Assembly (NCBI GenBank): GCA_011033025.1
Contig: WFMF01000349.1
Coordinates: 1 to 64,000 of the forward strand
DNA length: 64,000 nt
Source: Beroe forskalii
Lineage: Eukaryota > Ctenophora > Nuda > Beroida > Beroidae
Direction: 5' to 3'
This document shows positions 22,342 through 35,934 of this stretch, piece by piece (the first letter of the stretch is position 1; every line of letters starts with the position of its first letter). A model generated the notes under the pieces. The model did not search any database. It had not been told where the DNA came from and saw only the letters and a program-made list of their open reading frames with translations. Position numbers and translations under genes: made by a program.

Positions 22342-25300
22342 GATCTGAAATTATATCCATACTCCTCTTAATTTTTGGAGAGTCATCGCCCCATAATAAA
22401 TTTTCAGACTCATCCAATTTTCTAATTTTGTGGATGTGAGTATGTGATTGCAGAACGTTAAATTACAAGATATTTATTCCGTAAAGTTTTTCTGGTAGCT
22501 ATAGAGATTAGAGCTATAGGATGCTCCTCCATCATCAAGTCAAAAACTCCATTTTAATGCTGGAAAACCGTGTATTATAATTTATAAGCCATCTCAAAAT
22601 GCCAAGAAAACACAGAAAACCGTGGGCTATGGGAAGACGCCGTGAAAAAAGCAGCTGACCATCTGGAAGAGACAAGAGATTGTAGAGTAAAGAAATTCAT
22701 ATCATTATACGAACAATCAGCCGGTCCTCCTTCACAACACAACACCTGAACACCACTATGGTATGGATCTCAATATATACTGCCTCATATATTACATAAT
22801 AATATCATTATAGATATTAGCTGAGGCCGATGCTTACAAACAAAGCAATCTAAAGATCTAAGTGACATTGTGACTTGATAGCCGTCCTAGCTGGGGTATC
22901 ACAGTGATTGGAACATAACACATAATGTGGAGGACAATACGAGGGCACTGCCTCAGTATAAGCAAATAAGACACATATCAATATATATACACGGTGTCGA
23001 GGGTAATCAGGCACAATCAGGCCCGGTCCACATAATAGCCCCAACTAAAGAACTAACAATATATATAAGCGGACAAGTCCTAAATTGGGACTATTGTTTT
23101 ACTACCATAGCGATATTTGAGACAGAGTACACTCAATTAACAAGCCCATCTCTAAGTACCTGATTAGTGATAATACCTGGAGGTACTCTTGCACGCCGCA
23201 TTACTATTATCACATTATCAGCTTGGGGAGGGACGGCCAATCAACAATGGTCACACTGTAGTATATGTATGGTAAGTCTACTGCCCTTTAGACAACCCAG
23301 TATTTGGACTTGGAGTATTTGAAGTGAGATTCAATAATGTGTGATCCATGATCTACATCGTTCTTCCTTGAACGACACTACTTCATGAAAGAAGTTTGTA
23401 TTTACTCTGCCCTTCAATTCTATTTCTCGCCTATTTTTTGGGATTCTCATTAAAAATACAAATGAACCCTTATTTGGTCCATGAAGCCAGATTTGTTCGT
23501 GAGGTTGCACGATGGACTGCCAGTGAGTAAAGAAATTAAGTACGATTCGACTACTTTGAACTTTTCTGGCATGGCGGACATCTACAACATGTGAAATAAG
23601 CGACAAGAATGAAGAAACCGAATAACTGACATCTTAATCCTAGCAGTGAGGATTAATGAATGAAAGCACTCGAAATTCGGCATAGCACTCATGGACCTAT
23701 CAGAGACATGTTATCAAAGATTTTCACGCCATTCAAGAGTTTCAAACGCTTCATCCTTTGCGTTCAGGAAGTCTATATGTTGAGAGATATCACAACATGT
23801 CGATTAGCTTCTAGACTTCATGCCGAGTGCCGAACAGTTGGATTTATAGCGACATGTCGTTTGTCGGCATTAAGTCTGATTTTGGACAATACGCGCCGAC
23901 AAGTAAATCTCTGCTTCGCTACTATTATATTCGGTTCATCTAATGTTAGCTGATATAGTGTATCGCACATATCAGACAGTATCTGGTCTGCTCTTGGAAA
24001 TCTTGTCCCGGCGGACCGCATGCCGACAACACGATACGATCACTGATTGATTTAATAACTTTTAGAGATTTAGCTGAGAATATAAGAGCCAGAACGATCA
24101 ACAGGAACACGATTACACCTACGCCTATCCAACCCAAGTGCAATCATATGCAAATATGCGTGGCGTGTGTTGACAAGGGTTTATTACGGAAGCCGGCAGC
24201 AGTAACCCTGTCAAAACGGAGGGAGGTTTAAACTCAGCAGTCCTAAAACATGGATAATTTGGCGGTGAAGTCCGCGGGCTGAACAATGGCTGACACCCGG
24301 GAAATGGTGCGGGAGAGCGTGATGGACACAGCTCGAGAATATGATACATGTTATGTAATTATGTGAAAAAAAGCGTGAGCAGCTGCAAAAACAGTATTTT
24401 ATTCAGCTGTGAACTCCTGCTAAACTCATTCGTCCAGGAGAATTATAATACAAATGAAATACACCCCTGCACACGTTGTCATCATCGTTGAGCTGTCTAA
24501 CCACCCCTCTCTCCCTCTGTCACGCTAGTAATTAGGGTACTTTCTAGATCCCACCGTCATTAGCCAGGCTCAGGGCGTGACGAAAACACGCAAACCGGAA
24601 AAAGAAGGGGCTCGGAATGAATATATCCTTAAAATTATTAGAATTTTAAGATGTTTTCATGGCCTGAATTTTCAAAGTGTCATTTTGATATTGTCTTTGT
24701 GGTAGCCCACTGAAGGAACAACTGGTTCAACCTGAGCAAGCGAGGAGGAGGACTTACAAAGTCCTGAATTCGCAGAAGTGGCATAATCTTATATATCCAA
24801 GTTAATATATTGACATTATAAACACAAAAAAACATTATTAACACAGTGGTATTTACTAATAGATAAACAAAAGAACCAACCTCACATACGTATAATACTG
24901 CCGGAGTTTGTTTTGCACTTCAGGTCCACTTTAAGCCCACTAGAAATACCAGGCAAGCAGGATATTTTAAAAAGTTGACAAGATGTTTAGGATACACAGC
25001 AGTCAGCAAATCGCAGCTCAGTATCCACATTTAGAAATGCAGGAAATGTCAAGGAGTTTAAACAGCAAATTCTAGGTAAAGTGTGGCTGTTATTCTGAAT
25101 TTAAACACACGTCTCACGGTGAGGGGAAATGGACTCCAGAATATATCTTAGCGAGCTGTAATCAGGTCCAAGCTGAGCTCTAATCAATGAACTGTCAAAT
25201 GTGTACAATCATACATTACTTGAGGCCAGGCGTAATTCGTATATAGAAGAGTGTCAAGTACAAGCTAACTCGCCCAAGATAGCAAACTTTTAAAAGTAGT

Positions 25301-28186
25301 TAAATAATAAGCAGACAAATCGGAGTGTTGGGAGGGGCAATATATATCAACAGACAACAAAAACTGGGAATAATTTCCCAGGGGGAGCTGGCGATATTTC
25401 ATTCAGTAATGAGAACAGAAACTCCCCACCCCATTTCCAGAAGAATAGGCAACATGGCGACTTTAGCGGTTGTCATCGCAACACATTTACAACTATCTGA
25501 CTATACCACAAAATTACTCTTCTTCGCTAGATGAAACTTACTCACTTTTGTAGCTGGATCAATAATAAATAATAAGACCGGCTGAAAGTGATGGTGATAT
25601 AGTTCACAGTCCCAAATCTACTGGCTATCCCACCTAACCACCAGTTTCATGTATTGTTACGAAATCTACGTCCTGCTCATGTACCATATCTGAAGCTATT
25701 TCGGAAAGAATCTGAAGCTCCCTATTTCAGAAAAATTCAAATAACTCTCCAGCGCACTTTGCATTTACTATTTAACTATTTCCCCTTGTCAATGTGCAGA
25801 CATCATCATAACCAAAGCTGCCACTTGACGCGGCTCTGGTAATTAGTTGTTTCGGCAAACACAACCAACAAAGGCTCGGCTAATGACTTAATGACCGAAC
25901 TATTACCAATTAGGCAATTAATCGGGAATGTGAACTGTGATAATTACATGGTAATATGTTGTCATGTGATACAGATACTGCTATTGTGGTTCATGCTCAC
26001 TGCAGTTCCCAAGTCACGTTCGCTCTGATCACTCAAGTGTGTCACCGTGTAACTGCCACTACAATGCAGTGGAACACTACCCATCTGCATCACGCACTAT
26101 GATTTCAACTTGCCCACGAACAGGAAATGAAAAAGATGTGATGTTTGAACAAAAAACAAGAATTGCTGATTGAGGAGGGTTCACCATTCACCTCTCATAT
26201 TTTGGAAAACACGAATTTGAGATATGAGTTGGTCAGGATGACCTGGACGAGTACCAACATTTGAGGGTGTCCATACGTCCAACATTGCTTTGGGAGGCGT
26301 TAGAGCAGAATTGGTGGCCAAAAATTGAAATTTCATTTCGAAGGAGATAGAGCTAAGCTTTTCCATGCATTCGATTTGTATCGACAGGTATCTCGACTAG
26401 GACTAACTGTAACACGGATACATTGTTCCAGTTATAGTACTAACTGGGACACACTTACCGGAACAAATTGTCCCACTTAGACCTTCGTACTAACTGGGAC
26501 AACCTGTCTCACTTAACTACTTAATGCTTAATGTGACCAGTTGTCCATTTTAGCCCTAAAAACCTCCAAAAATGCACAAAATCGCCATTATCTAAGTTTG
26601 CGAAAATGAGTTTACTTTTTTTTGAAATATATTTGTATGTAATTTTCAGGATCGGTAGATACAGTAAGTGGATTTCGCATTTAATTTATTTATAGACCAT
26701 AATTTTGAAATTTGACCCTAAAATTATTTGGGTCCAAAAACCGTCACGTATTTGGGATTTTGGGCCAATATGGCAGGCTAAGGAGTCTCACAGAGGAACT
26801 CAACTCCCTCCAAAGACGCTCGGCAGATAAAATCAGCGAAAAAAATTCATAAAACAATCATTCATTAACTTTCAAATCACTCGATTACGAATGAATAATT
26901 TCACCCAATGTTGAGGTGTGCGGGAACTGAAAAGTAAAAACTAAAATTCTTGTGATAAAGTTGATAGCGAGCGCGATTAATAACTAATATCATAAAGCAG
27001 GCGAGAAAGCAGTACGAACACACAAATGTAAATCACACATAGCAAGGAAGTGTCAAGTGATCCAAGGAAGGAGGAAAGGAGCCTCTAAATTGAAGAATAT
27101 AATGGTGTATTACAACTATAGTAAAGAAGTAATACACATCTCGGAGGAGGAAAATAACAACTACCACCTGACTTTAACATGTCAATATAATATATTATAA
27201 ATATACTATGTGTATCATTAGAAAATGATGGAATGTTGTCTTATTATCATCTGGTAATTATATTACCTGCTCCCGAGCAGGAGAGAGAATAATGACAAGT
27301 TGATCAAATAATAATCGTCAATTTGAGTGTGTGTAGGTTGGTGTGTATGATGCACGTAGATTGTAGATGGGTTCCTGCGTGTTTTTAGAAAACGAATAAC
27401 TTTGCGGAGGAGTATGTCTATCATGCACCACGCCCACACGTGAAGTGGGATGAGGGGATGGCGGCAAGGGACGATTTTCATCGATATAAAATGAAAATAA
27501 AATTCTTTGGAAAACAGAAACATGGCTATTTCACGTGGCAAACCTAAGTACTTACTGTAAATAAATTTAGAACATTGCGCGCGCGCAATTCTAACAAAGC
27601 ATTATGCAATAACATAGCAATTCTGCAATTAATTGTGATAAATTTTGCCTTCGCCACTTCGTAATCGGTAAATTGAGCGATCAGTGCAGGCCAGTTTCAT
27701 ACCGACACACCAACTTAACACTCCGGTATAATTGTGCTAGACGCAAATTGCTCAATCTACCTCGTAATCATAAACATGATAAAGTAAAAGGAAGATACAA
27801 TATCATTGAGAAATGTAAATTTGCAAGTTCGAACAGTAGCTCAGGTTATATGTTTGAAAAAGTATTAAAAAGCCAGTACCAGCACTACCTAGAAAGAATT
27901 ACAAAATCCATCCTCAGACAACAACCGAAGAATTAGATGAAAGTTCCGGGTATATGTTAAAATGAAGCAAGCGCATCTGTTCTGAAATTTCAAACTTTAG
28001 GAAGTTACAAGGCTGAACCGTGAGCTCGTTACCTGTATCTCAGCCAGGATAATTGCCTAATCGAATGTTTTTACAGCCCGTTTTCAGTCCGACGACCCAC
28101 ATTTCTCATCAGCGCATCACAATAATATAAAAAATATCATTCATGTAGATTTTATAAACGAGGAGAAAAATAGACTGTATCCGTAA
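22342..28186. other. gene-poor stretch, nothing firmly recognised
   Basis: Scattered short frames only. One at 24143-23946 on the minus strand encodes a hydrophobic segment (GVIVFLLIVLALIF) but has no neighbour exon or family match. Sequence at 26175-26290 recurs in altered form near 51480-51560 (GAATTTGAGATAT, then GGTCAGGATG or GGCCAGGATG), so it belongs to an unnamed dispersed repeat. The CTAACTGGGAC motifs at 26400-26540 resemble the interior of the element at 44045. Confidence 0.35.
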
Positions 28187-28580
28187 CAGTGCTCTATAAA
28201 GAGCTGCACTTGCTGAGCAGTGCTCTATAAAGAGCTGCACTTGCTGAGCAGTGCTCTATAAAGAGCTGCACTTGCTGAGCAGTGCTCTATAAAGAGCTGC
28301 AATTGCTGAGCAGTGCTCTATAAAGAGCTGCACTTGCTGAGCAGTGCTCTATAAAGAGCTGCACTTGCTGAGCAGTGCTCTATAAAGAGCTGCACTTGCT
28401 GAGCAGTGCTCTATAAAGAGCTGCACTTGCTGAGCAGTGCTCTATAAAGAGCTGCACTTGCTGAGCAGTGCTCTATAAAGAGCTGCACTTGCTGAGCAGT
28501 GCTCTATAAAGAGCTGCACTTGCTGAGCAGTGCTCTATAAAGAGCTGCACTTGCTGAGCAGTGCTCTATAAAGAGCTGAG
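28187..28580. repeat. 31-bp satellite array, about 12.7 copies
   Basis: A head-to-tail array of a 31-bp unit containing CAGTGCTCTATAAAGAGC and GCACTTGCTGAG. Copies are almost identical; one carries a C-to-A change near 28301. Each unit has a perfect 5-bp-stem palindrome GCTCT-ATAA-AGAGC that includes TATAAA. The near identity points to recent expansion. Confidence 0.92.
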
Positions 28581-28682
28581 TAATGAAGTTTTCAAATGAG
28601 GTGAAACTATTGATAATTGGAGCTGAGGTGGTTCTGAGGAACCTTCGACAATGAAATGTTTGGCTTTGAGACATGAACATAG

Positions 28683-28735
28683 GTCAGGCGTTGCCTGACC
28701 CCCATTTAAATAATGGGTCTGACGACGTCAGACAA
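28683..28735. mobile_element. ultra-short MITE, 53 bp
   Basis: A 53-bp insertion, GTCAGGCGTTGCCTGACC to GGTCTGACGACGTCAGACAA, whose ends are inverted relatives of each other and each also a small hairpin. It is flanked by an exact 10-bp duplication ATGAACATAG (28673-28682 and 28736-28745). Between the ends is only CCATTTAAATAATG. Confidence 0.75.
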
Positions 28736-28745
28736 ATGAACATAG

Positions 28746-30117
28746 AGCAGAGAAAAGAATATAACATGATAATACCTTCGTACTTTGAGCGCCGCGCGTG
28801 ATAACGCTCGAACGAAGTGAGAGCGTTTCATGTAACTCTCAATACTGGTATCTGTTATAATACCTGAAGGATGAATTTTCTGCGATTTTTCCTGTGAAAA
28901 GCAGTTAAATAGCTGGGGCCAATTATTTGACTGTGAAATGTATGTCCAATACTCACTCTCGGGAGCTTTTTGAGAGATTTACCTCTTCTAGAAAGTAAAT
29001 GTTGAAAGTTTGAGTATAAATCTTCGAATTTTTTCAACCAACAGAAAGTTATTGCTGCAAAATGTCAGAAATAACAGCACAACTATCAAAGAATCAACAG
29101 ATTGAACACTGAAATAGACTGAAATTTTTAAATCAGGAACAGGATATTGATGATCTATGAAGCTGTGACACTGACAGGTCCGAGGGCTGATAAGGCTGAT
29201 ATGTATCTGCATAAATCATAGGTCAGAAGCATCAGATCGTAGGTAGAAAAAGGTTGGCAAAATGTCTAATAAACTGGGGCAACGGTGCTCTACTCGAGCT
29301 GTAAGTTTCTACTTGTGAAAACATATTCAGATATTGGTCAGAACCAAGGCTGCAAAATTCAATTCAATTCCAAACTTAGTGTATAGGCATGAGTCGCAAT
29401 CAAACCATGATTTAACTATTGAAGATACTGTGAATTCTGATTCAGGAACTATCAAACTCCGAACATTTTCGTGAACCACAACCAAAATCCACAAAACGAG
29501 AAATTGACATCGGTTGAAATAACGCATGCATCTTTTGAGAAATGACTGAATTTTGTAATTTAAAAAAGCATTGAACACTGATATGCCAGCTCAAAGAACT
29601 AAAGAATGACACATCTTTGAAAACTATGAATGGGAACATTTTTTACCTGAAACGTCATTAAAACAACACTACAACGTATGATAATTGCATCACACAAAAC
29701 ATTTGAAATATTGAGAGGCTCTGTCGAGGGTACCGACTAAGAAGTCGCGCACAAACAATATGCCCTCACATTGGTACCAGCAGTAACGATCTAAGCGCCT
29801 ATTGTTCGTGCGCGACACATAACATGCCCGGCAAGTGAGACACAGTCTGGGGAAATGTCGCGGGTTGTTATGAAACATGGTGCTCGCCGATAATTAGCGG
29901 GATACATTGTTTGAAATGTCTAGAAGGTATTATGGGATATAATTCTCTCATGAGAATGGATTATCACCGTATGCTGACAATTCACTCTCCACGCACATGA
30001 AGGTTATCAATCATGAAGCACCATGAGGGTTATCGGAAATAACGTGCCTGAAGGTATTATAACACAATATTGTAAGTTCTCCATGCAGTGATACTGTTGC
30101 ACTTGGCTTTACCTCCT
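28746..30117. other. non-coding stretch, nothing recognised
   Basis: Short AT-rich frames on the minus strand between 28855 and 29880, with no conserved motif and no paired splice sites. GTCGCGCAC near 29732 and GTGCGCGACAC near 29808 form the ends of a weak inverted repeat. Confidence 0.35.
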
Positions 30118-30126
30118 GCAATTAGT

Positions 30127-30202
30127 TGTCAGGCGTTGCCTGACCCCCTCGCGCGCGCGCCACTTTATAAATTTAAATAATGGGTCTGACGACGTCAGAC
30201 AA
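30127..30202. mobile_element. ultra-short MITE, 76 bp
   Basis: A second copy of the element at 28683, 76 bp long. It has the same ends (TGTCAGGCGTTGCCTGACC and GGTCTGACGACGTCAGACAA) and an extra GC-rich insert (CTCGCGCGCGCGCC). It is flanked by an exact 9-bp duplication GCAATTAGT at 30118-30126 and 30203-30211. Confidence 0.75.
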
Positions 30203-30291
30203 GCAATTAGTGCTCTTATCAAACATGGCTTCTCCTTTTGAGCACTTTTCGTTTAGTTGTTTACCTATTTTCCACTCTGTGTTGCCTCATG

Positions 30292-31330
30292 CAGTGGTGC
30301 AAATCCCGGGGGGGATGGGGGGGATTTATCCCCCCCAAAAATTGAAGCCCATCCCCCCCAAAAATTTCAAATTTCATCCCCTCCAAAATTTCACAAAATA
30401 TTGTAAATAGCCGAAATCCCTCATCATGTTATTTTCAAGATCAGAAAGTTAAATTTATTGGATGTAATTCCCACTACACTGCGTCTTTAACGCAATTTCT
30501 GGTGTTTATGTAAGTTCTTCATGATATTCTGTTCTAATTGAGCTCACACAACCTCCGTTACAAAATACAAACCCACATCAGTGATAAAAGGCAACCAACG
30601 CAGATCATTATCCCTCAATGTTCTAATGTTCCTTGATATTGTTTATGTATGGCGGTGTTTATTGGTCATAGAATTGCTGGCAATCAGATACCTTAGTGGT
30701 AGAAATTAAGATGTGTATTTATTAAGGACGTACTAATTAAGAACTTAAGAAGTGTACTAATTAAGGCAGTAAAATTTCTACAAAAATCAGGCCTTTCTAG
30801 GACTAAATTTCACGTCGTTTCACCAATTTTCAACCAAAAATACCGATGTGAAAACAAGAAGAGGGCAGATTTTTCCATTGAATTCAATTTATTTTCCATT
30901 GAATTCAATTTATTCAATACTTAGCCCCATTCTTCCAATTGTTTTACCTTTGGTCTGAGTTAATTGAAGTAATCATCCTTGACACATTAGAATCTGAAAA
31001 TAGGGACCTGCCATGATAGCCGATTCATAACTTTCCCCAAAATTTCTTAAGATCAATTATCGTCTATGATTGTTGAATTTTAATTTGGGACAGTGTGATT
31101 TGCAACTGTACCGTTTGCTTTTTGGTGACTTTGATGATAATTCATAAGTACATTTGAAAAAATTTGATGAAATGGTCGCAGACATGAACGATTTTTTTTC
31201 TTCAATTTAGTAATCTAATTAAGTAATTAGCGACAATTTTGATCATCCCCTCCAATTTTCAAAAATGCCAAAAATTAGCCTTAAAAGTCGAATCATCCCC
31301 TCCAATGAAAAATACGGATTTGCACCACTG
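30292..31330. mobile_element. non-autonomous hAT-like element
   Basis: A 1,039-bp element with 15-bp perfect inverted ends (CAGTGGTGCAAATCC and GGATTTGCACCACTG). It is flanked by an exact 8-bp duplication GCCTCATG at 30284-30291 and 31331-31338. A CAGNG terminus with an 8-bp duplication is the hAT signature. G-run and C-run blocks lie just inside the left end (GGGGGGGATGGGGGGG). No transposase frame is present. Confidence 0.8.
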
Positions 31331-31676
31331 GCCTCATGCATCAAGTAATTTATTGTGGGTACTTCAACTTGAGGTTACTTAATTCTAGTGAAACATATTG
31401 ATGAGAATATTGGTTGATGAGAATATTGGTTGATGAGAAGATTGGTTGATTAGTTGAGTCAAAATTGATCCATTCCATTCCACTTAATAAGATCAACAGT
31501 ACCACTATGTGTCATTATGATACTGCAATAACAACATACAATATTAATTCTTTGTTGTTATTGGCAATCTAGCTTAGGAATTGCTGTTGAATTAATAGAT
31601 TTGCCAATTATTGATGGCATTTTTAATCCTTCTATCATTGAGGTCAATCCAATAGATCCATGATCTGAATCTAGCA

Positions 31677-34600
31677 ATGGAAATGGCTGTTTCACAATCA
31701 AGTCTTCTCATTGAAAATGGATCAAAATTAAACACCTATTGTACTAAATTAAATCTATCAGAGAATACTGCCAATGTCAGCATTTCATATTCAGTGTCAC
31801 TTGATGAATCCCATATAAGTCAGTCTCCTATGTATGCATTCAATTCCAAGAATTCAAAGAAGAAAATAAATTGCCCAAGTTTATCCACTAAATCTATTGA
31901 TTGTCCTGACTATTCACCTCCAGCTTCAAGTGCATTGATTGATGGTAGAAATCAAAAAAGAATCAGTGCTTTATTCAGGGAAACTATGTCAAGAATAGAA
32001 TCAAGTATCACCACCAATGATCATTCAACTGATTCATTTTCAGATGAAAATATCAACTTAATCAATAATTTGTCAATCAATTCAGATGAAGAAAATTTAT
32101 CAATAGGAAATCTATCAATAGACAATAAATCTCAATCAGGACATGAATTTATCAAGAAACATGCCAGATTCAGTGAAATATTTAGGAAAGAGCTGTCTCA
32201 ATTGAATTTATCATTGCCTGATGCCAGCTTTGATTTGGCAAGTGGTTCCCCTAAACTAAGTGAACTTTCTCTTGAACTCTCAGATGAACCCTTTGATAAC
32301 ACATCAATGAATATTAGTGAAATAAGTTTTGATAATAAATTGAAAATCAGTGATGAAAGTGAGGAAGAAGTTGAACTGAGTTTGAAAATAGCTTCTAATG
32401 CAAAGAGAAGAACTCATATCCTTGATTCCTCTGATGAAAAATGTGATGAATATCATGAAAACAGTTACAATGATCAATATAGCAGTGAAAATAGTTCAGA
32501 TTTTGTTGATCAAGACCAGTATGAGGAAAGTTTCATTGATGATAGAGCAGTAAAAGGTGAAGAAACTGATGAAGAATATAGCAGTGAAAATAGTTCAGAT
32601 TATGATGATAAAGACCAGTGTGTGGAAAGTTTTATTGATGATGAAGCATTAGAAGGTGAAGAAAATGACGAAGGAATAAATTTTTCTTCTGATGAATCAT
32701 CTATAGATGAAATTCTCAACCCAGCTTTAACAACCAAAAAGATCATAAGCTCCACGCCCGAGTTGCCTAAAAAGTTTACGAATGATATTAAAAATAGTGA
32801 GTCAACATCGAAAGTACCTGGAAACTTGAAGTTGAATGATGATTTCCCAAGAACTCCTGATTTCCCAAGATCTGATACTGGCAGGTATTGATTGAAACAA
32901 ATAGGTGACACTTTTCCCCCATGAAACATTGTCTTGTGAAATTTTACCCCATTTTACACTTGACCCCAACTATTTAGTTTGTGCAATACCTTCGAGTAAG
33001 GACCAATACCTAAGGCCATTTGATTATATAGCCAAGGTTTAGATTAGTACTATTCTGTAATTTAATTTCAGAAGGAGAACATGTGTTGCAACACCCCTGT
33101 CAGTGAACACCAAAACTGGTACCCCCAGCCTTCCTAACCGAACATACAATAGGAACATCCTTACGGCAGCATATGAACTATTCACACAGTTCAATGAGAA
33201 TGTTTTTAGAAATCAACTACCTTGTGACTTGGAGATAAAGCTTAATAAAAGGTAGGTATTGGACCAGTCCCGTGCAAATTACTCCATAAATGATATGCTA
33301 AAGGAAATTGGTAATTGCACAAGCATGAAAATTTAGTACTTGTGTTATATATCTTTTTTGCTGCTATCTCTTATTGTAACATCGGGTGAAATTTTTGAGA
33401 CAAAAGTGTGTTTGGTAGGTACAGAATGTGTATTGGACGATATATGAGTTATTAGGGCGTTTCATAATTTCCCAACTAGAGAACTGTATATTGTTCGGGG
33501 TCAAATTTTTTAGGACATTTTACACAGGAACAAGTTTCAGACGGAAAAATAATCTTAAGCACGTGACACAGCCATTTTTACCTGTAAAATCATGATTTTC
33601 GATAAAAAGTTACCATCTTTTTTTCGCTTGAGTGACATATTTCAAAGCCCTTCATCGTGTTCTCGGCCCGAGGGGTATAGGTCCAAAACTTTTGACCTAC
33701 GACCTTCAGAAGCTGAGTTATCACCGATTTTCATACGCCCATATATGGGCATGCGCCTGTTTTTATATGGCAGCCATATATGGGCAATTTTCACAGTTCA
33801 ACTCAGAATCTGAAGGTTTTCAAAAATTTTGGACCTATACCCCCATTTTCCTGGCCAGAACACGATGGAGGGCTTAGAAGTATGCCACTCAAGCAGAAAA
33901 AGAGATGGGTAACTTTTTACCGAAAATCATGATTTTTACAGGTAAAAATGGCTGTGGTCTGTGCACGTGCTTAAAATTATTTTTTCGTCTGAAACTTTTT
34001 TCTGTCAATTTTTTATGTCCTAAAGGATAGCTTTTGACCCCGAACAATATACAATTCTCTAGTTGGGAAATTATGAAACGCCCTAATGAGTTATATATAG
34101 CCTCTTTCTATTTTCTTAAGTGTTGGAGGCACCAGACTCTATGGAAGATTTAGTAAGCCTTCTGCTGAGTATCTAATATCTATAACTTAATATCTGTATA
34201 TATCTATCAATCTATCTTATCAAATTTTCTATATAGGTACCTTAATTAGGATTGCGAAAGTCTTTTTCACAAATTAACCATGGACTACTCATACTGGATT
34301 TTACTCAAACATCCTTAGATTGAACACTACAGCTGGGAGATGTGTCTACCTCCGTAAAGGGGAAATCTACAAGTCTTTTATAGAACTGTCTCCCAAAGTG
34401 GTGGACTGTCTAGAGAGACTGAAGGAGACTCTGGCACATGAACTTTGTCATGCTGCAGCGTTCATAATCGACAAGAAACAGGTAGACGTTTGATCTTCTC
34501 AGTTTACTATTTTAAGGCTGCTCCATTGTTCCACCAGATGATTGTGGGTCTCTGTATTTCCGAAAACGGACCGTTTTTTCCGTTATAATGCAGCAAAAAG

Positions 34601-35934
34601 TATGATCTATTGGACATGTGCAATGAGAAGGTTTCTGATTCTGTGGCCAGGTTTCAGGTTCTCTTTGATATGGAAGGCCCCATGCCCCGATGGGTTTCTG
34701 GTTTTAGCTAGTTGGTCTATAGATACATAAATAGACCCGCTGGAGGTTATATAAAAACTGACCAATCATCATCATTCAGGATAACCATGGCCCAATTTGG
34801 AAGAAATGGGCAACTCGTGTCAATACAAAGTATCCAGAACTACCACCAGTATCCAGGTATGTCTTTTCAATCAGAAACGTGGACTTATCATTGAACCAGT
34901 TTCTGAGTGAGTGAGACATGTTCACGAGAAAAGGTATAGGTTCTTGAATATTGTGGGCTGTTTTATCAGGTTGGGGTTTAGTAAGGGTTTGCTTTAAGGG
35001 GGTTAGAGCTTAATAGTTAATTCTGTCAGAATATCCTTTACTGTAAATAATGGGGAATTTTGTCACTCAGGTGCCACACTTACGAGATTCAGTACAAGTA
35101 CAACTACAAATGCTCAGAAGACTGGTGCAAGTATACCATCGGAAGACACAGCAAGAGTATTGACTTGAATAAAGCTCTCTGTCCACTATGTTACAGCAGG
35201 TAATTACTTGGGATAGGTGTACTCGGCGCAATAAGTATTGACCGTCTATGTCTTACCTATAAAAAAGTGAAAAGAGTCAAATGTAGGTTCCTTTGGTTTA
35301 ATTAATTCAGTGTTACTTCGGCCTATGTACAACTGATAGAACGGGGTTTTTAGCGATTATCTCGACAACGGTACAAGATAGCGACTTAAATCTAAAAACC
35401 ATGATCTGACCCATCAATAAGATTTTTGTGAACATTTTAATGTGGCTCGTAACCCTTCTATCTCAAAGGGAAGCACGACCACTTTTCATTAAAAAAAACG
35501 AAATTGAGTACTGTATTTTTCAAAACTTCATTGATGAAGAAAAGTTTGAGAATTTTTCTGTGGTTATGGGTCACCCAGAGGAGGGTTAGAGGGCCTCGCC
35601 CATTTTTCAGTTTCCAAGAGTCCATAGGACACGAATTGTACCTGTACAAGTATTGACGTTGATACGGTATACTTCACACATTGTTTGGAACTGAGAATAT
35701 CTAAGTACTTATCTAATTCTCCATCGAGAATATCCTTAACAGGATTATTCATATTGCAGGTTGGTCCTGTTAGGAAATGACAAGACTCCTGCTAAGAAAC
35801 CAAACCAATGGATTGAGTTTGTTAAAACAAAGTATACTGATGTTAGAAACACCCAAGCCAAGACACCCCATAAAGATATCATGAAAATTCTCAGTCAAGA
35901 GTTTAAACAGCTTCAAGCCCAGAGAACCGTTTGA
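31677..35934 (+). CDS. GCNA: GCNA (germ cell nuclear acidic peptidase / SprT-like)
   Basis: Six exons: 31677-32884, 33072-33251, 34319-34481, 34780-34856, 35071-35199 and 35760-35934. All introns are GT-AG, the frame is continuous, and the product is 643 aa. Exon 1 (about 402 aa) is a serine- and acid-rich disordered region with a duplicated block ending ESFIDD. Exons 2-4 encode the SprT-like domain: AAYELFTQFNENVF, the motif HELCHAA at about 503-509, then DNHGPIWKKWA. Exon 5 gives a zinc-ribbon segment with paired cysteines (CSEDWC and CPLC). Exon 6 is HMG-box-like (PNQWIEFVK, KILSQEF). Family members are germline nuclear proteins that limit DNA-protein crosslinks and transposon activity. 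The metal-binding HExxH is intact, so proteolysis is possible but unproven. The first ATG of the long exon is taken as the start; an upstream non-coding exon cannot be excluded. AATAAA lies at 36246. Confidence 0.92.
33453..34085. mobile_element. Mutator-like MITE in GCNA intron 2
   Basis: A 633-bp element with long inverted arms of about 230 bp (ends TAGGGCGTTTCATAATTTCC and the complement at the right). An exact 9-bp duplication ATGAGTTAT flanks it at 33444-33452 and 34086-34094. A 9-bp duplication with long arms is characteristic of Mutator-like elements. Its centre contains CCCATATATGGGC palindromes. It fills most of the intron between GCNA exons 2 and 3. Confidence 0.75.

Noticed and set aside
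28187..28580. CRISPR array
   Set aside because: The units are contiguous with no variable spacers, and the genome is animal; it is a tandem satellite.
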